Notes: generated from the sequence alone by a model not told the origin. A DNA stretch of 64,000 bases from Arctopsyche grandis (GCF_051622035.1 NC_135365.1:14426001-14490000), one strand, 5' to 3'; shown: positions 1-12,578, numbered from the stretch's first letter. Numbers and translations: made by a program.

Positions 1-2178
1 TATATATAAAATAATAAAATTCAAATTCAATATAATAAAAAAGTTATTAAGTTTTCGTTAACTATACAAAAATACACATCTTTTGTGTAATCTGAAAATG
101 TACATTCAATGTAAAATTTTGTGTTTCATATTTTCAACAAATATTCGAGAATTTAATGGAACATATAATATTTCTTTACGAAGTCTTTGATAATTTTGTT
201 ATGTTTTACATATTATTGCATATGATATTTATAAAAATTATATTTTATAGAAAATTTTGTCCATAGAGTAAGAAAATTGTAAAATAATTGTGATGGATCG
301 TAATGAAATGAGACAATATTGAAGTATTACTAAAATATTTAATAAAAATTTTGATTGCTTTAAACATATTTTAATTATTGTTAGTTAGTTCTAAGCTGAA
401 TATGTGTGGTATGAAATTTCAGACTATTTTTTTCCAAAGACTAATTTTGGTGCACTTTTTTTAATAAGTGCTACAACACAAAAATCTAAATCGATCTATT
501 TTAAAATACATTCGATAGTTAAAAATTTGTGCATTTGTTATTTTAAAAATAAAATTGAAAATGATTGAACCATGTTAACTATACACTATGCACATTGTAC
601 TTTTGTAAAAGTTGCATAAATTGGCTTTTTAGTATAAATAGACTAAACTCAATATGACCTGGCTACGAAAAATTTAACAATTCATAAATTTATTACATAT
701 TGTACTGACTCTAATGTGTAAATACCATAAGGTTGTAAATTGTAAAAATTGTGTGACTGTTGAAATTCAATACATTAATCATAAAAATTATAGTTGTAAT
801 TTCATAGTTACTTAATGTAAATTTATATGTTTGTCAAAAATAAATTTGGAAGCATAATACAGCTGAAATATTTTTAAGATTTTCTCTTCATTTTGGTATT
901 CATAATTGGTGTATCGGTTGGTTACTTTTGGGTTACATTTCACCTATGTACATACATATATGAGTACATAACAATATTACTTTATACATTTTCATTGGCA
1001 AAGGAACGCACATGCATATATTATGGAAATGTATATTTTTGATAACTCCTATTAACCTCTCTGCTAATTTCATTAAAAAAACTATTTTCTTTTCTTTTAA
1101 CCACTATTAATAAAAATTAACAAGCAACACATGTTTATCAATACAATTTGAAAAACAAAATTACACTCGTAAATCGTTTCATTTCCAGCTTAGCTTAGCA
1201 TATATAAGCAGTTTCGAGAATCTCTGGGTAAAAACCACTTTAAACTATAATTCTTCTGCGAGGAAAAAACATAACCAGAAAAAAGTTAACGAACTACCGA
1301 CCTTCTTCCTTCGAAGCAATGTCCTTGACCAATTTTCCAATTACCACAACCTGCGAAATTTGCTATCGATGGTGAAAAGTCTTCAAAAGTTCATATAAGC
1401 AATTTCAAAAAATAATTATTGAACAGAAGAGTTTTGCATATACATATGTACGAATTATACATATATCCCAATGTTAATTTTCATTAGTTTGAAATGTGTT
1501 ATTGAAATGTGAAATGTGTGGGAAATTGAGAGACATTTTCACAACATATCATTAATGATGTTAAAAGTGGGAATTTTAATGATAAAGTTCTCTTAATACT
1601 TGGAATGAGGACATATTTATGTCTGATTTCAATTTTGAATTTTTTGTTCAATCAAATAATTTCTCACATCAACAGATATTATAGAATTATTGGCAGATAG
1701 CCTTGAGGTCTTATTTTATTTACATCTCTCTGCAACGACTCATTCGATTATGGGTAATATTGCGAAATTGATCCATAATTACTTAAAAAAAACACTAAAT
1801 CCATTTTTTTAGTAATTATATGAGACAAATTGAAGACCATTGGATTTTCCAAATACATACAAATAATTGGAAAAGGCCCCAACTCAAATAGCATACCTAT
1901 TCAGGTACATACTCAAAATTCTACCGGAAAATGCAATCATCTTATTACAGAGAAATGTTATAATATTTCTGTAGTAATATGTGATGACCCTGATTATATT
2001 CTGAGTAAGCGTGTCAATAACACGCTTACCGAAAAGGTAAGCGTGTTATTGAAACAAGAAATGTATTCGAAAGGGCGTTTCTATTATTATAACATTTTTC
2101 TGTCTTATTATCTGCCACTTTAAAATCTTGCCTCCGCAACTAAATACACATTTCGCTTCGTTCTAAAAAACACCCAAT
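1..2178. other. AT-rich intergenic DNA, no gene seen
   Basis: I see no conserved coding region here. The open frame at 1830-2123 has no recognisable domain and contains the hairpin listed separately. Short ATACATATG-like microsatellites occur around 950-970 and 1440-1465. Confidence 0.6.
2012..2053. repeat. Perfect hairpin
   Basis: AATAACACGCTTACC is followed by a 5-base loop and then its exact reverse complement GGTAAGCGTGTTATT. A third partial copy of the arm (GTAAGCGTGTCAATA) lies immediately upstream, so alternative pairings are possible. It may be a small MITE relic or a chance palindrome. Confidence 0.6.
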
Positions 2179-2421
2179 GTGATTATTAGAAGTAAATTGA
2201 GCACTGAACCTTCTCTACCCATTAATTATCGATCAATCAACTACTTCTCAACTATTCTTAAGTACATATTAAAAAGACTTGCACTAAACATATTCCCCCA
2301 GCACATTGCAACAAATAACATGTTTAGAACAGATAAACAGACAACCTTTATTTTAAAAATGGTGAAAAGAGTCGATATTTATAAGCTTTTTGATAAAGTA
2401 AGTTACAAATTATTCCACTAA
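2179..2421 (+). mobile_element. Non-LTR retrotransposon reverse-transcriptase fragment
   Basis: The 80-residue frame contains a segment starting INYRSINYFSTILKYILKRL, followed by a stretch ending near FRTDKQTTF. This resembles the YRPISLL...KIFE.LI...Q.GFR..HST.Q region of Jockey/CR1-type reverse transcriptases. Upstream and downstream parts of the element are missing. Family assignment is by eye only. Confidence 0.45.
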
Positions 2422-2537
2422 AGCTTCCCTTCAAAGCTATCCATGATTAAATTGCCTAAATATTGTTTAAAAGCACATGGCTGTAAACGACGTTTGATTT
2501 AGACTAGATCTCAGCTGTCATTTTAGCGCTTTGCGTG

Positions 2538-4199
2538 ATGGAATGCAGACTTTGCCTTTACTCTGTTCCAGTCGAGTCTTCCGTCTCCATCTTTGACGAT
2601 GCTCATCCACTGGTGCAGCGCATTTGGACCTGCTGTCGGCTGCAGGTCGGTTGCGGTTACTTTTAACCTGTTAACCATTACTATCTGAATCCAATCACAT
2701 CAAAACTATTCTTATTTACAGATTGAAAAAGGTAACGGATTGCCAGATAAAATATGTCTTTCGTGTGTCAACAATCTAGAAATGATCAGCAGTTTTAGAA
2801 ACGCTTGTCTTGAGAGTGTCAAAACGTCGAAACAGATTAGATGAGGGTTTTGATATCAGGACAGGTGCTTTACTGGAAGATTTAATATGTGAGGACGAAT
2901 CAAGTGTTAAATTAGCACCAAAAGATTCTAGTCCCGCTGTCTATGACAAGGTAAATGAATGGGAACAAAGCAACACATTAAAAATAAAAATTCACTGTAT
3001 TATATTACCTCATATTAAAATACACAATAAAATTACTACATATCATATTAAAAATGTATAACGGTCGTTTTATTCCACAGATTTGCAAAGGAAAAGTTAC
3101 CTCATGTGAATTCAGAACAGACATGACTAACGATATTGAATTTCCACCTGAAGAACTTCCGTTACTGAGAACTTCAGATAAAATATGTTTCACAGTTTCT
3201 GAATTGGACAATAAAATTAATTTCCAAGATGTGGCTAAATTGGGACTGCACCAAAAACATCGTAAGAAATTTGAATGTGAAAATTGTTCAAAAGCATTTA
3301 CTCATAGATTCAAACTTGTAAAACATATGAAGTCTCATATTAGGAAAAAGCCATACAAATGTAATATTTGCTTAAAATCATTTCCTCATAAAACTTCCCT
3401 TATGATACATGAAAAATCTCATACTGGGGAAAATTCACACAATTGTGATATTTGTTCAAAATCATTTACTAACAAATCTAACCTTATGATACACGAAAAA
3501 TGTCATACTGGGCATAAGCCGTACACATGTAAAATTTGTTTAAAATTATTTCCTCATAAATCTACCCTTGCAATACATGAAAGATCTCATACTGGGGAAA
3601 AACCATATAAATGTGATATTTGTTTAAAGTCATTCTCCAAAAAATCTAATCTTACGATACATGAAAAATGCCATACTGGGGAGAAGCCATATAAATGTGA
3701 AATTTGTTTAAAGTCATTTGCTAAAAAGTTTGACTTTCAAAGACATGAGAGATCTCATACTGGAGAAAAACCGCACAAATGTGATATTTGTTTAAAATCT
3801 TTTGCTGAAAAATCTGACCTTGTGAAACATAAAAGACGTCATACTGGAGAAAAACCACACAAGTGTGAAGTTTGTTTAAAATCATTCGCTACAAAAAGTA
3901 ACCTTTTGAATCATAAAGTATGTCATACTGGGCAAAAGCCATACCATTGTGATACTTGTTCCAAATCTTTTGCTAAAAAATCTAACCTTGTTGCACACAC
4001 AAAAGCTCACGCTAAGGTAAAACTACACAAATGTGATATTTGTTTAAAATCATTTACTAATAAGTCTTACCTTGTGGTACATGAAAGATGTCACACTGGG
4101 GAAAAACCATACAAATGTGAAATTTGTTTAAAAGCCTTTTCTACAAAAGGTAACCTTGCAACACATGAAAGATGTCATACTGAGACAAAACTACACTAA
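2538..4199 (+). CDS. ZAD-domain C2H2 zinc-finger protein, with apparent frameshift
   Basis: Likely DNA-binding transcription factor of the insect ZAD family. Exon 1 (2538-2645) and exon 2 (2722-2950) encode a zinc-finger-associated domain: ECRLC and DKICLSC supply the four zinc cysteines, and FRNACLES ends the domain. Exon 3 (3081-4199) encodes eleven consecutive C2H2 fingers joined by mostly TGEKPYKC-type linkers. Exon 1 ends and exon 3 begins in phase 0, but exon 2 is 229 bases, one too many. Reading straight through hits TGA at about 2843-2845. The shift falls near a run of four A at about 2821-2824, where losing one A would restore the frame. The fingers themselves are intact. It is therefore either an assembly indel, a natural frameshift allele or an early pseudogene. 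Start chosen at the ATG directly before ECRLC. Confidence 0.75.
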
Positions 4200-4990
4200 T
4201 GTGCAATATGTTTAAAATCAGTTTGAAGATTCAATACGGTAGAAAAAACATAAAGTTGTGAAATGTACATATGTACATACAAATATGTGTTAGGTATACA
4301 TACGCTGACCATACGTCCTTTTTTAAAGGGGACAGTCTTATTTTGTAAAATCGCTAAAAATAGCAACGCCGAAATATTTAAAGATGCAATTCATAAATTT
4401 AATCAAATCTGTATTGATTTTTTAAATAACTAACAAAAGTTCCGTGCAAATGGAAGTATTTTAATGGATTTACCTATTATCCGAATGTGGATGAAGATCA
4501 AGGAAAGCTATTTGTTTATTTCTTGTCACTGGTCCTTAAATATATGTACTTAACGGCAAATTATTCGATGAAATTTCATGTATTTAAAGTTATGTCACAA
4601 ATAAAAATATTGAAGAATGGCACCAAATTACAAGCTGTGCCAAAAATAATAAAATATTTACCTTTCAAAGTTAATTTTGAATTTTCCTTATGTCTACTAG
4701 TTCCTCTTGGTTACGTGTAATATTTATCAATTAGAAATCCACAGTAATATTGTCTAAAGAAATATCATCCATTTGGATACTGTTTGATAAACACTAATTT
4801 ACTGCTTATGTTTGTCAAGTAGGAATAATGAAATTTATTGTCTTTATGTCTCGATTACAAACTCAACTGAGGAATTCAATAGTGACGTGTTTGAAATTAC
4901 AAAAAGATACTCATTTATTTAATGAAAACTGTGGACTGACCTGTATCGTATCGCAGGAGTTTTAGCCGGTTCTATAATTTTGTCGAATCG
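4200..4990. other. Intergenic, no gene seen
   Basis: AT-rich DNA downstream of the zinc-finger gene. The open frame at 4487-4720 has no recognisable domain. Confidence 0.5.
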
Positions 4991-5240
4991 TGGCCAATTG
5001 TGCGAGCTGGCGGGAGAGGAGCTGGAGACCAGGTCACGACTCACGAGAGGCACTCCCATCGACGTTGAGAGAGTTCCCTTCCTCTGTGGATATGGCTTCT
5101 GGCTGTTCTACTGACAGCTGCGTATGAAACGGGCGGGAAACTGCTCGAATCACGGAATGCTGCTGTGATAGGGAGACTTGTCTCGACCGTGTCTGTCGAA
5201 AAGATATCGCCTGGTCTCTTCTCGCGCGCCCGGAAATCAA
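4991..5240. repeat. Dispersed GC-richer repeat related to 47255-47340
   Basis: Two blocks recur near 47270-47335. One is AGCTGGCGGGAG followed by GCTGGAGACC. The other is ACAG(C/T)TGC(G/A)TATGAA followed by GGGCGGGA. The second site lies beside the LTR cluster, so this may be an LTR or leader fragment. The open frames here have no recognisable product. Confidence 0.5.
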
Positions 5241-5518
5241 CGTCCGGGGAGTGGGGTTCGGCAGCCTGATACCAACCTAACTATTGGTGTGGCTGCCAAC
5301 TGAAGGGAAGATGTAGCGTTACAACGCTTAAAGTTTTGATTTTTGGACAGCTTTTGAGGCCAAATATGGGGCCACTTTAGATACACTCCGCACCAGCTGA
5401 AAACCGGCAAAAAATGCGTGTTTACGTAAAAAAAAAATAAACCATTCTTTTTTTTTCGCAAGCATCTCATGTTCATTACGTTCTCAACTTTAAAAATATT
5501 ATATAATAAGAAATTATA

Positions 5519-5725
5519 TCGTGGCTAATCCAAAAGGGATTAGTCGGTGATATTCCAACTTGTCCAGCATGTAACGAAGAAATGCGACTTCGCATCCGAA
5601 GCGATTGGCGGTATTTGGAATTTCAGTGTGTAAAAAGATTGTCGAATCCACATGACAGACCGAAACCGATTTCAAAAAATTCCTGGTTCCACAAAGCCAA
5701 GATGAATTTTCTATATATGCTTTAG
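5519..5725 (+). mobile_element. Merlin-like (IS1016/ISXO2-type) transposase N-terminal relic
   Basis: A stop-free stretch reads WLIQKGLVGDIPTCPACNEE, then MRLR, WRYLEFQC and finally SWFHKAKMNFL. This order of W-L, CPxC, M-L, W-x-C and GSWF-like blocks is typical of the zinc-ribbon N-terminus of ISXO2-like and Merlin transposases. The catalytic DDE part is absent; translation stops at TAG about 5725. Assigned by motif resemblance. Confidence 0.45.
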
Positions 5726-5843
5726 TGCGGGATGATTCTAAAGTTTAGCCCCGAATATCAGTTTGTGCATCGCCTGTGTGCGTTAGAAACTTTATTGAAC
5801 GTTGACGATCGACGAGCAGCGGATCGCGGCTCTAAAATCCAAG

Positions 5844-5986
5844 TGGCTACGTCCACACTACCGATATTTGCGAATTTTTCCATAACCAGTTCCTAAATAG
5901 CAACCACAAATTGCAATATGGGAACTGGATATGGAAAATTCGAGATTATCGGGTGTACATAGATATCGGTAGTGTGGACGTAGCCA
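5844..5986. mobile_element. MITE with about 23-bp terminal inverted repeats
   Basis: TGGCTACGTCCACACTACCG at the left end is matched by its reverse complement at the right end, about 143 bp in total. An inner inverted pair (GGAACTGG.TATGG) also occurs. It lies about 170 bp upstream of the NMNAT start codon. No clear target duplication. Confidence 0.75.
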
Positions 5987-6154
5987 ATGACCAAGGGTAA
6001 AATTATTAAAGAAATATATGGTCGTGGAATGCGGTGCTAGAGCACAATAGCGCACATTCTGTCAGTGTCAGCTGGCGTGTTGTCAGTGTGGTCGGTGATC
6101 GCGCGAGCTGCGCTTCGCCATATCTGTGAGGACGTGTTTTTGAGGAAGTGGAGG

Positions 6155-9100
6155 ATGACGCAGCGTACGGTGCTGCTGGCGTGTGGCTCCTTCAGCCCGC
6201 CCACGCCCATGCACCTGCGCATGTTCGGTAAGTTGCCTATTGCTTTCATCTTTCAGATATTCTTTCAGACTTCGCTTCCCTCTTCGACTTCATCCCCCTT
6301 CAAATGTATTGAAACAATGCACGTATACACTCATATACATACATACCTATAAAGTGCTTACGTTGCCACAATGATACGACGTTCAAGGTCAATCTGTATT
6401 AAATCATTAACAATATTATCGATAGCAGTGTATTTGGTCATAAGACCCTTTATTGCGACCCTCTCGTATCGTCATCGAATTGTCGATATGTGGTGCAACA
6501 AATGCAATTTGGAAAATGTGTGTAATGGACACTTTGATGAATCATTTTTAAAATATGCTGCAATCTAACTCTTTCCAGATAGGATCCTCGTAATCAAAAC
6601 ATGATGGAAGATCTTGTTTCGAGTAATTACGATGTGCCTCCAATGACCAATACATAGCGATGGCTTAGTGCACAGATATTTTATATAGGGTTTTCAAAAC
6701 GCGATCCAATATTTCGAAAACCCGTCGGATTCGGGTCCAAAAATATGCATCAAAAACATCTGGATTTAAATTTTTTAAAAGATTTTAAGATTGTCTTAAT
6801 CGTATACATACATATATCTAATTTATTTTCATTTTATTTATAATATTTAAGAAATGTTCATTTGATAATTACCTTTCTTGTAAATAGACGATGATGGATT
6901 TTATGCAGAAATATATAAAAAGTCCAAAGTCGAAAACGAAATGAAGATAAATGGTTAAAAATTAAAATTCCGATCGTATTTTAACACGTTTTTAAAGGAA
7001 TAATAACGTCACCAACCGATTTGAGCAAACAGATGCAGAAAATGAAGTAATGTTTATTTTACTAGAAACAATAAGAGGTATAGAGTTAGTGACTCATAAA
7101 GCTGTTTTTCAAATTTTAAAATAGTATATGACCACAAGAATGAATGTGGATTCTGAGCGTTTATGAACCATGACGATTTATGGGAGCTTTTGTCACATTA
7201 GTAAAATTTTTTTGGTTTTTACAAAAATTATTTAATTTTAAAACTTGAAATTTTCGAAACCCGAATCGGGCAGTTTTAAATCCTGGTTTCCGAATCCGGG
7301 TTTTGGATCATTATCCGTCGGGTCCTGAAACCCTAATTGTATCTTTTTGTGGATGGTGAAAAAACCTGAATTATTCCAGCATCTAAGAACTTAAAATGCG
7401 ATATAAATTCAAAAATTGACATACAATACCTGTTCAGTAAGCCAACGATATACACAATCACATATATTATTAATTAAATCGGTTTCTTAAATATAATGTT
7501 TATACTTCAGTTATGACAATCCCTAAGAATACACACATATTGTAAAATAAATAAATAATTAAAACATCGAACAATATGATTCACATTGGTATTTTTTGGT
7601 AAGTTTTACTATACATATCTATTGTGTGTTCTACCATATAGCCAGAGCCGTAGCAATGTTTTTGGCGCCCCATTATATTTTTTATCGTATTAAATTTAAT
7701 AAAATATGTATTAACCCTTTGACTGCTACAACAACGATAAATCGTTGTTTTGAAATCGGCGAAGATTGCTACGACGATCGTTGTTGTCGTCATTAATTGT
7801 CGTATTTCAATACTTTCTTTGAGCCGCCAGCGCATCAGTGTCACGAAACATTTTTTTTAAATACGTATTTATATTTATTTTTCAATCAAGCTTTATAAAT
7901 ATTTATCAATTTTTTAAATAAAAGCTCTTCAATTTCGGGTTCATCATCAAAGTAAATTTCGGGTTCTTTGTCAAAGTCATATAAGGAGTTATTACTTGGG
8001 AATTGATTATTGTCGATAAATTCATTTTCAGAATCAGCAGAGCTGCTGATTTGTCGAGTTCCTCGATGAGGAGCTATTATTTCGCTTTCGTCACTTTCAC
8101 TGTCCGATATCATTTTGCAGAGTTAAAATAAATGGCAAAAAACAATAGAAATCCGCTTTCAATTATATAGGTCACGAGACGTCACGAATTCGTGCAATCA
8201 ATCAAATGCAACTGAAATGCATGCAAAATGTTTATGATACATGTTGAAAAATTATTTGATTATTAGAAACTTCGCATCCTTGTGTGTCTCGCTCACACGT
8301 ACACAATTAAAACCAAGAAAGAAAGAGAGAAAGACCGCTACCTGTTTCGAATGTATCGCATGTTGTAATGATACATCGATGTCTAAAAATAGATTATTGA
8401 AAAAAATAAAGTTTCGGAAAACAATCGTCAAAACTTATTTAGTGTATATATGTAGGTATCTCTTTCGCACGCACGCATGTAAAAGCAAGACAGAAAGAGA
8501 GTGCACGAGTCCACAACTGCTTCTTAAAAAGGTATATAAAGTATTACAAAAATTACGCGCGTTCGGCGAAGTAAGTATGTAAAAAAAATATAATTTTTTT
8601 TTTTTTTCAAAATAATTACAAATGTTAGCATTTTTCGCTTGGACATTGAAAAACCTCGTAGCAGCCAAAGGGTTAAAATATAAATTTCGACACGAAAAAA
8701 AAATACTAAAATTAAAAAGATAAACCTTAATCATTTTTATTTTTAAAATTTATTGTGAAAATAAAAAAAATTATATTAGAAAATGTAAAAAGTATTTCTT
8801 TTTAATTTAATTATTATTTGTAAAATGTAAGGAAAAAAAGGCTCCACAGGCAAAAAAAAAATTCAGATATGTAAATACAATAAGTTTACTGTTTTTTTTT
8901 TAATATTGAGGACTAAAACAACGTCACGAATAAAAAAAAATGTTCCGGAAAGTGATAGCTTAGGTAAAAATTTTAACCAATAGCATTTCGCACGTATAAT
9001 TTTCTTCTCTTTGCGCGAAATGCTATTGGTCGAGAGGCAGTGTAAGCGACAGCATGTATGTTTTTCCCAAGTGTCTTCCTACAGCGCACTAACTATGGGT

Positions 9101-11474
9101 ACAAAAAACGAATAACAAAAGCGTCAAATAGAAGCTGAAGTTTCATGAAAGATTTTAAAACAAACCTAAAATATTGTTCCTTATTCTATGTATTCGAATT
9201 ATTGTCAAGACTTGAAAGTTTCAAAAGAATAGTCGTCATCAAAGTTTATATTATTCGATAATTCATATTCTATTGTTAATATGCTTAAATTTGATGTCAG
9301 ATCTTGACTACTGGTCGATCTTAAATAATTTGAAGAAAAAAAAACAGGTAAAGGCGCCATAGACGCCCCCTCACTTCGAGCGCCCTTGGCAACCGCCCCA
9401 TTGCCAATGCGTTGCTACAGCACTGTATACTATAGGACATTCTTATCTACATACATTATTAGCCTATTAGCGTATAACATACATTTTAAACTTCATGTTT
9501 TTAGAAACTATTTCCACATATAAAATTTACTTTTTTTATACAGAAATAGCAAAGAATCATTTTGAATCACTGGGCACTCACAAGGTGATAGGCGGCATTG
9601 TATCACCAGTTCACGATGCTTACGGAAAGAAAGATTTGATATCTGCGTCACACAGATGTGCAATGTTGAAATTAGCTTTGAGAACATCAGATTGGATAAA
9701 AGTTTCAGAATGGGAAGTCAACCAAGAAGGCTGGACTAAAACAAGATATTCACTGCAGTACCATCGGGTATATTTTATTCAATTCACTTATGAAAATTGA
9801 TCATTTCTATATATATACACATATATTTTTTTTTGTATATCTATTAATATATTTTTTCTCCCTAGAATTACATAAATGCATATATAAAGGCATGCTGTAA
9901 TGGATCGACCAGTGGACCACCACCACCGTGGATGCCAGATGAAATAAATAATTTTTCCATGAACAACTCTATTGGAATAGACGAGACCGACTCAGTCAAC
10001 GCCAACTATCAATTCATTAATGAAGAAAACGATAACTTTTCAAATAACAGCGTGCAATTGAAATTATTGTGTGGAGCTGATCTACTTGAATCTTTCGCAA
10101 CTCCCGGTTTATGGTCACCAGAAGATGTAAACTATTCTTATGCTAATATTATACATTCACATTAATGTTATGTTATTAACGACCATGAAATCAATACTTT
10201 ACAGTTGGAAATAATTCTTGGAGAATATGGACTTGTCGTTATAACGAGATCTGGAAATAATCCTGAAAAATTTATATACGATTCAGATGTTCTCACTAAA
10301 TATAGGGTAATTTTTAATGTTCATTTTTACTATTAATATTTTACTGAATTTATATTCACAACTTTTGTTTTTTTTTTATTATTTAGCGCAATATAACAAT
10401 AATTACAAATTGGGTACCAAATGAAGTCAGTTCCACCATGATACGTAGATTAATAAGACGTGGAGAAAGCGTGAAGTACTTAATAGACGATTCAATTATA
10501 TCTTATGTAAAAATGCATCAACTATACGGATCTTGTAATAAAAATACGTAAGTATAATTTCAATTGATCTTAGATTCAGTCTTCCATTAGTGCAATATTG
10601 AAATAATTTATTTTTTTATTAGAAAAATTTATTATATGTAATTATTTATTATGTTAACAAAATTATATTAAATTTATTGTTTTTTATTTATATTTTTAAC
10701 ATAGTATAATCTTAAACTCAAATAAATTTGATTATCTCACATGCCTACACACCTTTTGATGGACCTGTTGGTTACTGCAGTAAGTATTTAACAATATTTA
10801 ATCCACTACAACCGACCATTGACCCATCCCCGAATGACATTATCATGAAATCTCCCGGTGAATTTCGCATGCAAAAAGATGAAAGCATACTGAAAACACC
10901 ACGAAGTACTAACATATCCGCTAAGATTTTAAATTACCTAATTGGCGTTGACGAAATTGATAAAAACGATGTGTACACGTCCAGCCCACAAACAAATGCT
11001 AATCATTTCAAAGAAAAGCGTTCGCGATTGACCAATAAAATATCGGCATGTTCTGAAATCACTCCCAAATCATTCTGTGGTGATTTCAACGATAAAGGTT
11101 CCACTGACTCATTGGAAGGCATGCACATTCTGCCAAGAAAAACTGTTAAAGTCATCACCGATGTATCCGGGGTACATAAAATTGTCAGCAATAAGAAAAA
11201 GGTATGTGAAAATAATATTGATATTACAGATGACGTTGTTGTATATTTGAATATTAAGGAAATTTGTAATCAGAACCAAACTTTAACCAGTAAAACTGTT
11301 AAAAAAGAACAAATATTAGCATTGGATTTGGGAAATTTGGACGTAAACGACAATTCAAGTTCGGATGTTCCTGACAATCCAAAAAGTCCACTACGGACCT
11401 ACGATGAAATTGTCAAGTTTATATTTTCTGAACACGGAATTCAAGTCATTAGTGATAAAGAAACAATAGTTTGA
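6155..11474 (+). CDS. Nmnat: Nicotinamide/nicotinate mononucleotide adenylyltransferase, long isoform
   Basis: Joins NMN or NaMN to ATP to make NAD(H) or its acid form. Insect NMNAT also acts as a neuronal maintenance factor. Exons: 6155-6227, 9544-9767, 9866-10126, 10205-10306, 10387-10547 and 10781-11474; all phases agree and give 504 residues. The nucleotide-binding motif GSFSPPTPMHLRMF is at residues 11-24, and the second motif SSTMIRR is at 235-241. Blocks such as LLCGADLLESFA and VITRSGN match the family. The last exon adds about 230 Ser/Asp/Lys-rich residues ending SDKETIV, a tail type I associate with insect isoforms. The exon-5 donor overlaps an in-frame TAA (10549-10551), so keeping that intron would give a 274-residue core-only enzyme. 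Using an acceptor at 10705 would give another short tail. Intron 1 is 3.3 kb of nested transposons. Confidence 0.9.
6688..7335. mobile_element. hAT-like non-autonomous element in NMNAT intron 1
   Basis: The ends are AGGGTTTTCAAAA and, inverted, CTGAAACCCT. Subterminal inverted motifs (CGAAAACCCG, CCCGAATCGGG, TCCGGGTTTT) resemble those of the better-preserved hAT relic at 58176-59095. Flanking 8-mers are only partly alike (TTTTATAT and AATTGTAT), so the target duplication is decayed or the boundary is off. No transposase frame remains. Confidence 0.5.
7711..8676 (-). mobile_element. Internally deleted piggyBac-like element
   Basis: TTAA target sites flank inverted ends CCCTTTGACTGCTAC and GTAGCAGCCAAAGGG, a 958-bp element. 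On the minus strand, 8113-7886 encodes an acidic 75-residue peptide beginning MISDSESDESEII, like the N-terminus of piggyBac transposases. The DDD catalytic region is missing, so it can only move if helped by a full element elsewhere. Confidence 0.75.
8978..9031. repeat. 15-bp hairpin
   Basis: CCAATAGCATTTCGC is followed about 20 bases later by GCGAAATGCTATTGG, a perfect inverted repeat, inside NMNAT intron 1. Confidence 0.7.
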
Positions 11475-12578
11475 ACTACATACATAATTTCATATGCAAA
11501 TTTTATTTACTATTCAAAATCTTTCTAATTATGAAATGAAATGATAAAAAAATGGATGTTTAAAACGAATCCTACCATACAGTTAGCTCCCGATTAATCA
11601 AGTAACAGCTTTTGGACAGTGTTATTTCAATTGTATAAAATTCAAAAGATATGCAATGTACACACATATCTGTATCCAACTTAAAATAGTCGGGATTTAA
11701 CTGTTTATATTGAACAGCAATTCTTTCAATCCTGCTTTGAAATTGCATGCCACAATTATGTATTGACTTTTATCAGATCTCTCAAATCAAATATAACATT
11801 ACATATTTGATATATCATGTATGTATGTGGAATTTAAATCTGAACCTAAAACGTGTGCCAATCTTCAAAATCTATTCACTATTATTTATAGCATTTTTTT
11901 TATAATATTGTCGTCTTTTATAGATATTTTTACAAATTCCAGAAGTTTTTTTTGCCTGTATAAAAAAAGAATTATAAAATGTATGAAAAATAAAGATTTG
12001 AATTCGATTGTTTTGAAATGTATATATTTAGACTTTTCTATGTAATAACGGATGTTAAACTTTAGAATAATCACAATTTAAACAATATAAAGGAATTGAA
12101 ACTTTTTCTATAACTTATAAGCATTAATTACTGTCTCAAAATCAATTTGCTCACAAAAAATTCTAAATTTATTGTACCATCATTTTCATCATTAATCTTC
12201 ACTATGTACATACATATATTACATATTCATTATACACAAATTTATTTATGGCAATATTAGAAAATTTCTTCCCTTCACTTTAAAAGTTTGTTAATATTTA
12301 TATTAGTTAAGTTTTCTTCTCTTTCTATAATTTGGTTTTAATTGCTTTATGTGTTTATGTATAGTTCTTTAGCTTTTAGATAGTGTAATTAAATGAAAAT
12401 ATTTTTTATACTCAAAAATCAGGTATTTGTATATTGTTTTGCTTCCTTTTAACAATTTTCAAAAATTATTACGTTTTGTATTTATAAAAAAAGTATTACG
12501 TTTGTATTTATACGACAAATCATTCACGTGATCAGTATTATAAGCACTGAAAATTAATGACCATGGTCATTATATTCT
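11475..12578. other. NMNAT 3' flank, AT-rich, no gene seen
   Basis: Presumably holds the NMNAT 3' UTR. AATAAA-type signals occur but no conserved coding sequence was recognised. Confidence 0.5.

Larger units (their letters stand above)
7641..9428. mobile_element. Possible larger host element interrupted by a piggyBac insertion
   Basis: The left edge reads CAGAGCCGTAGCAATG then GGCGCCCC. The right edge, inverted, reads CAGTGCTGTAGCAACGC and is followed by GGGCG-rich sequence with GGCGCC. Ends are similar but not identical, and no target duplication is evident. A hairpin lies at 8978-9031. It was probably already resident when the 7711-8676 piggyBac element inserted. Confidence 0.35.

Noticed and set aside
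1830-2123. 97-codon open frame
   Set aside because: No recognisable domain; contains the hairpin and AT-rich low-complexity sequence.
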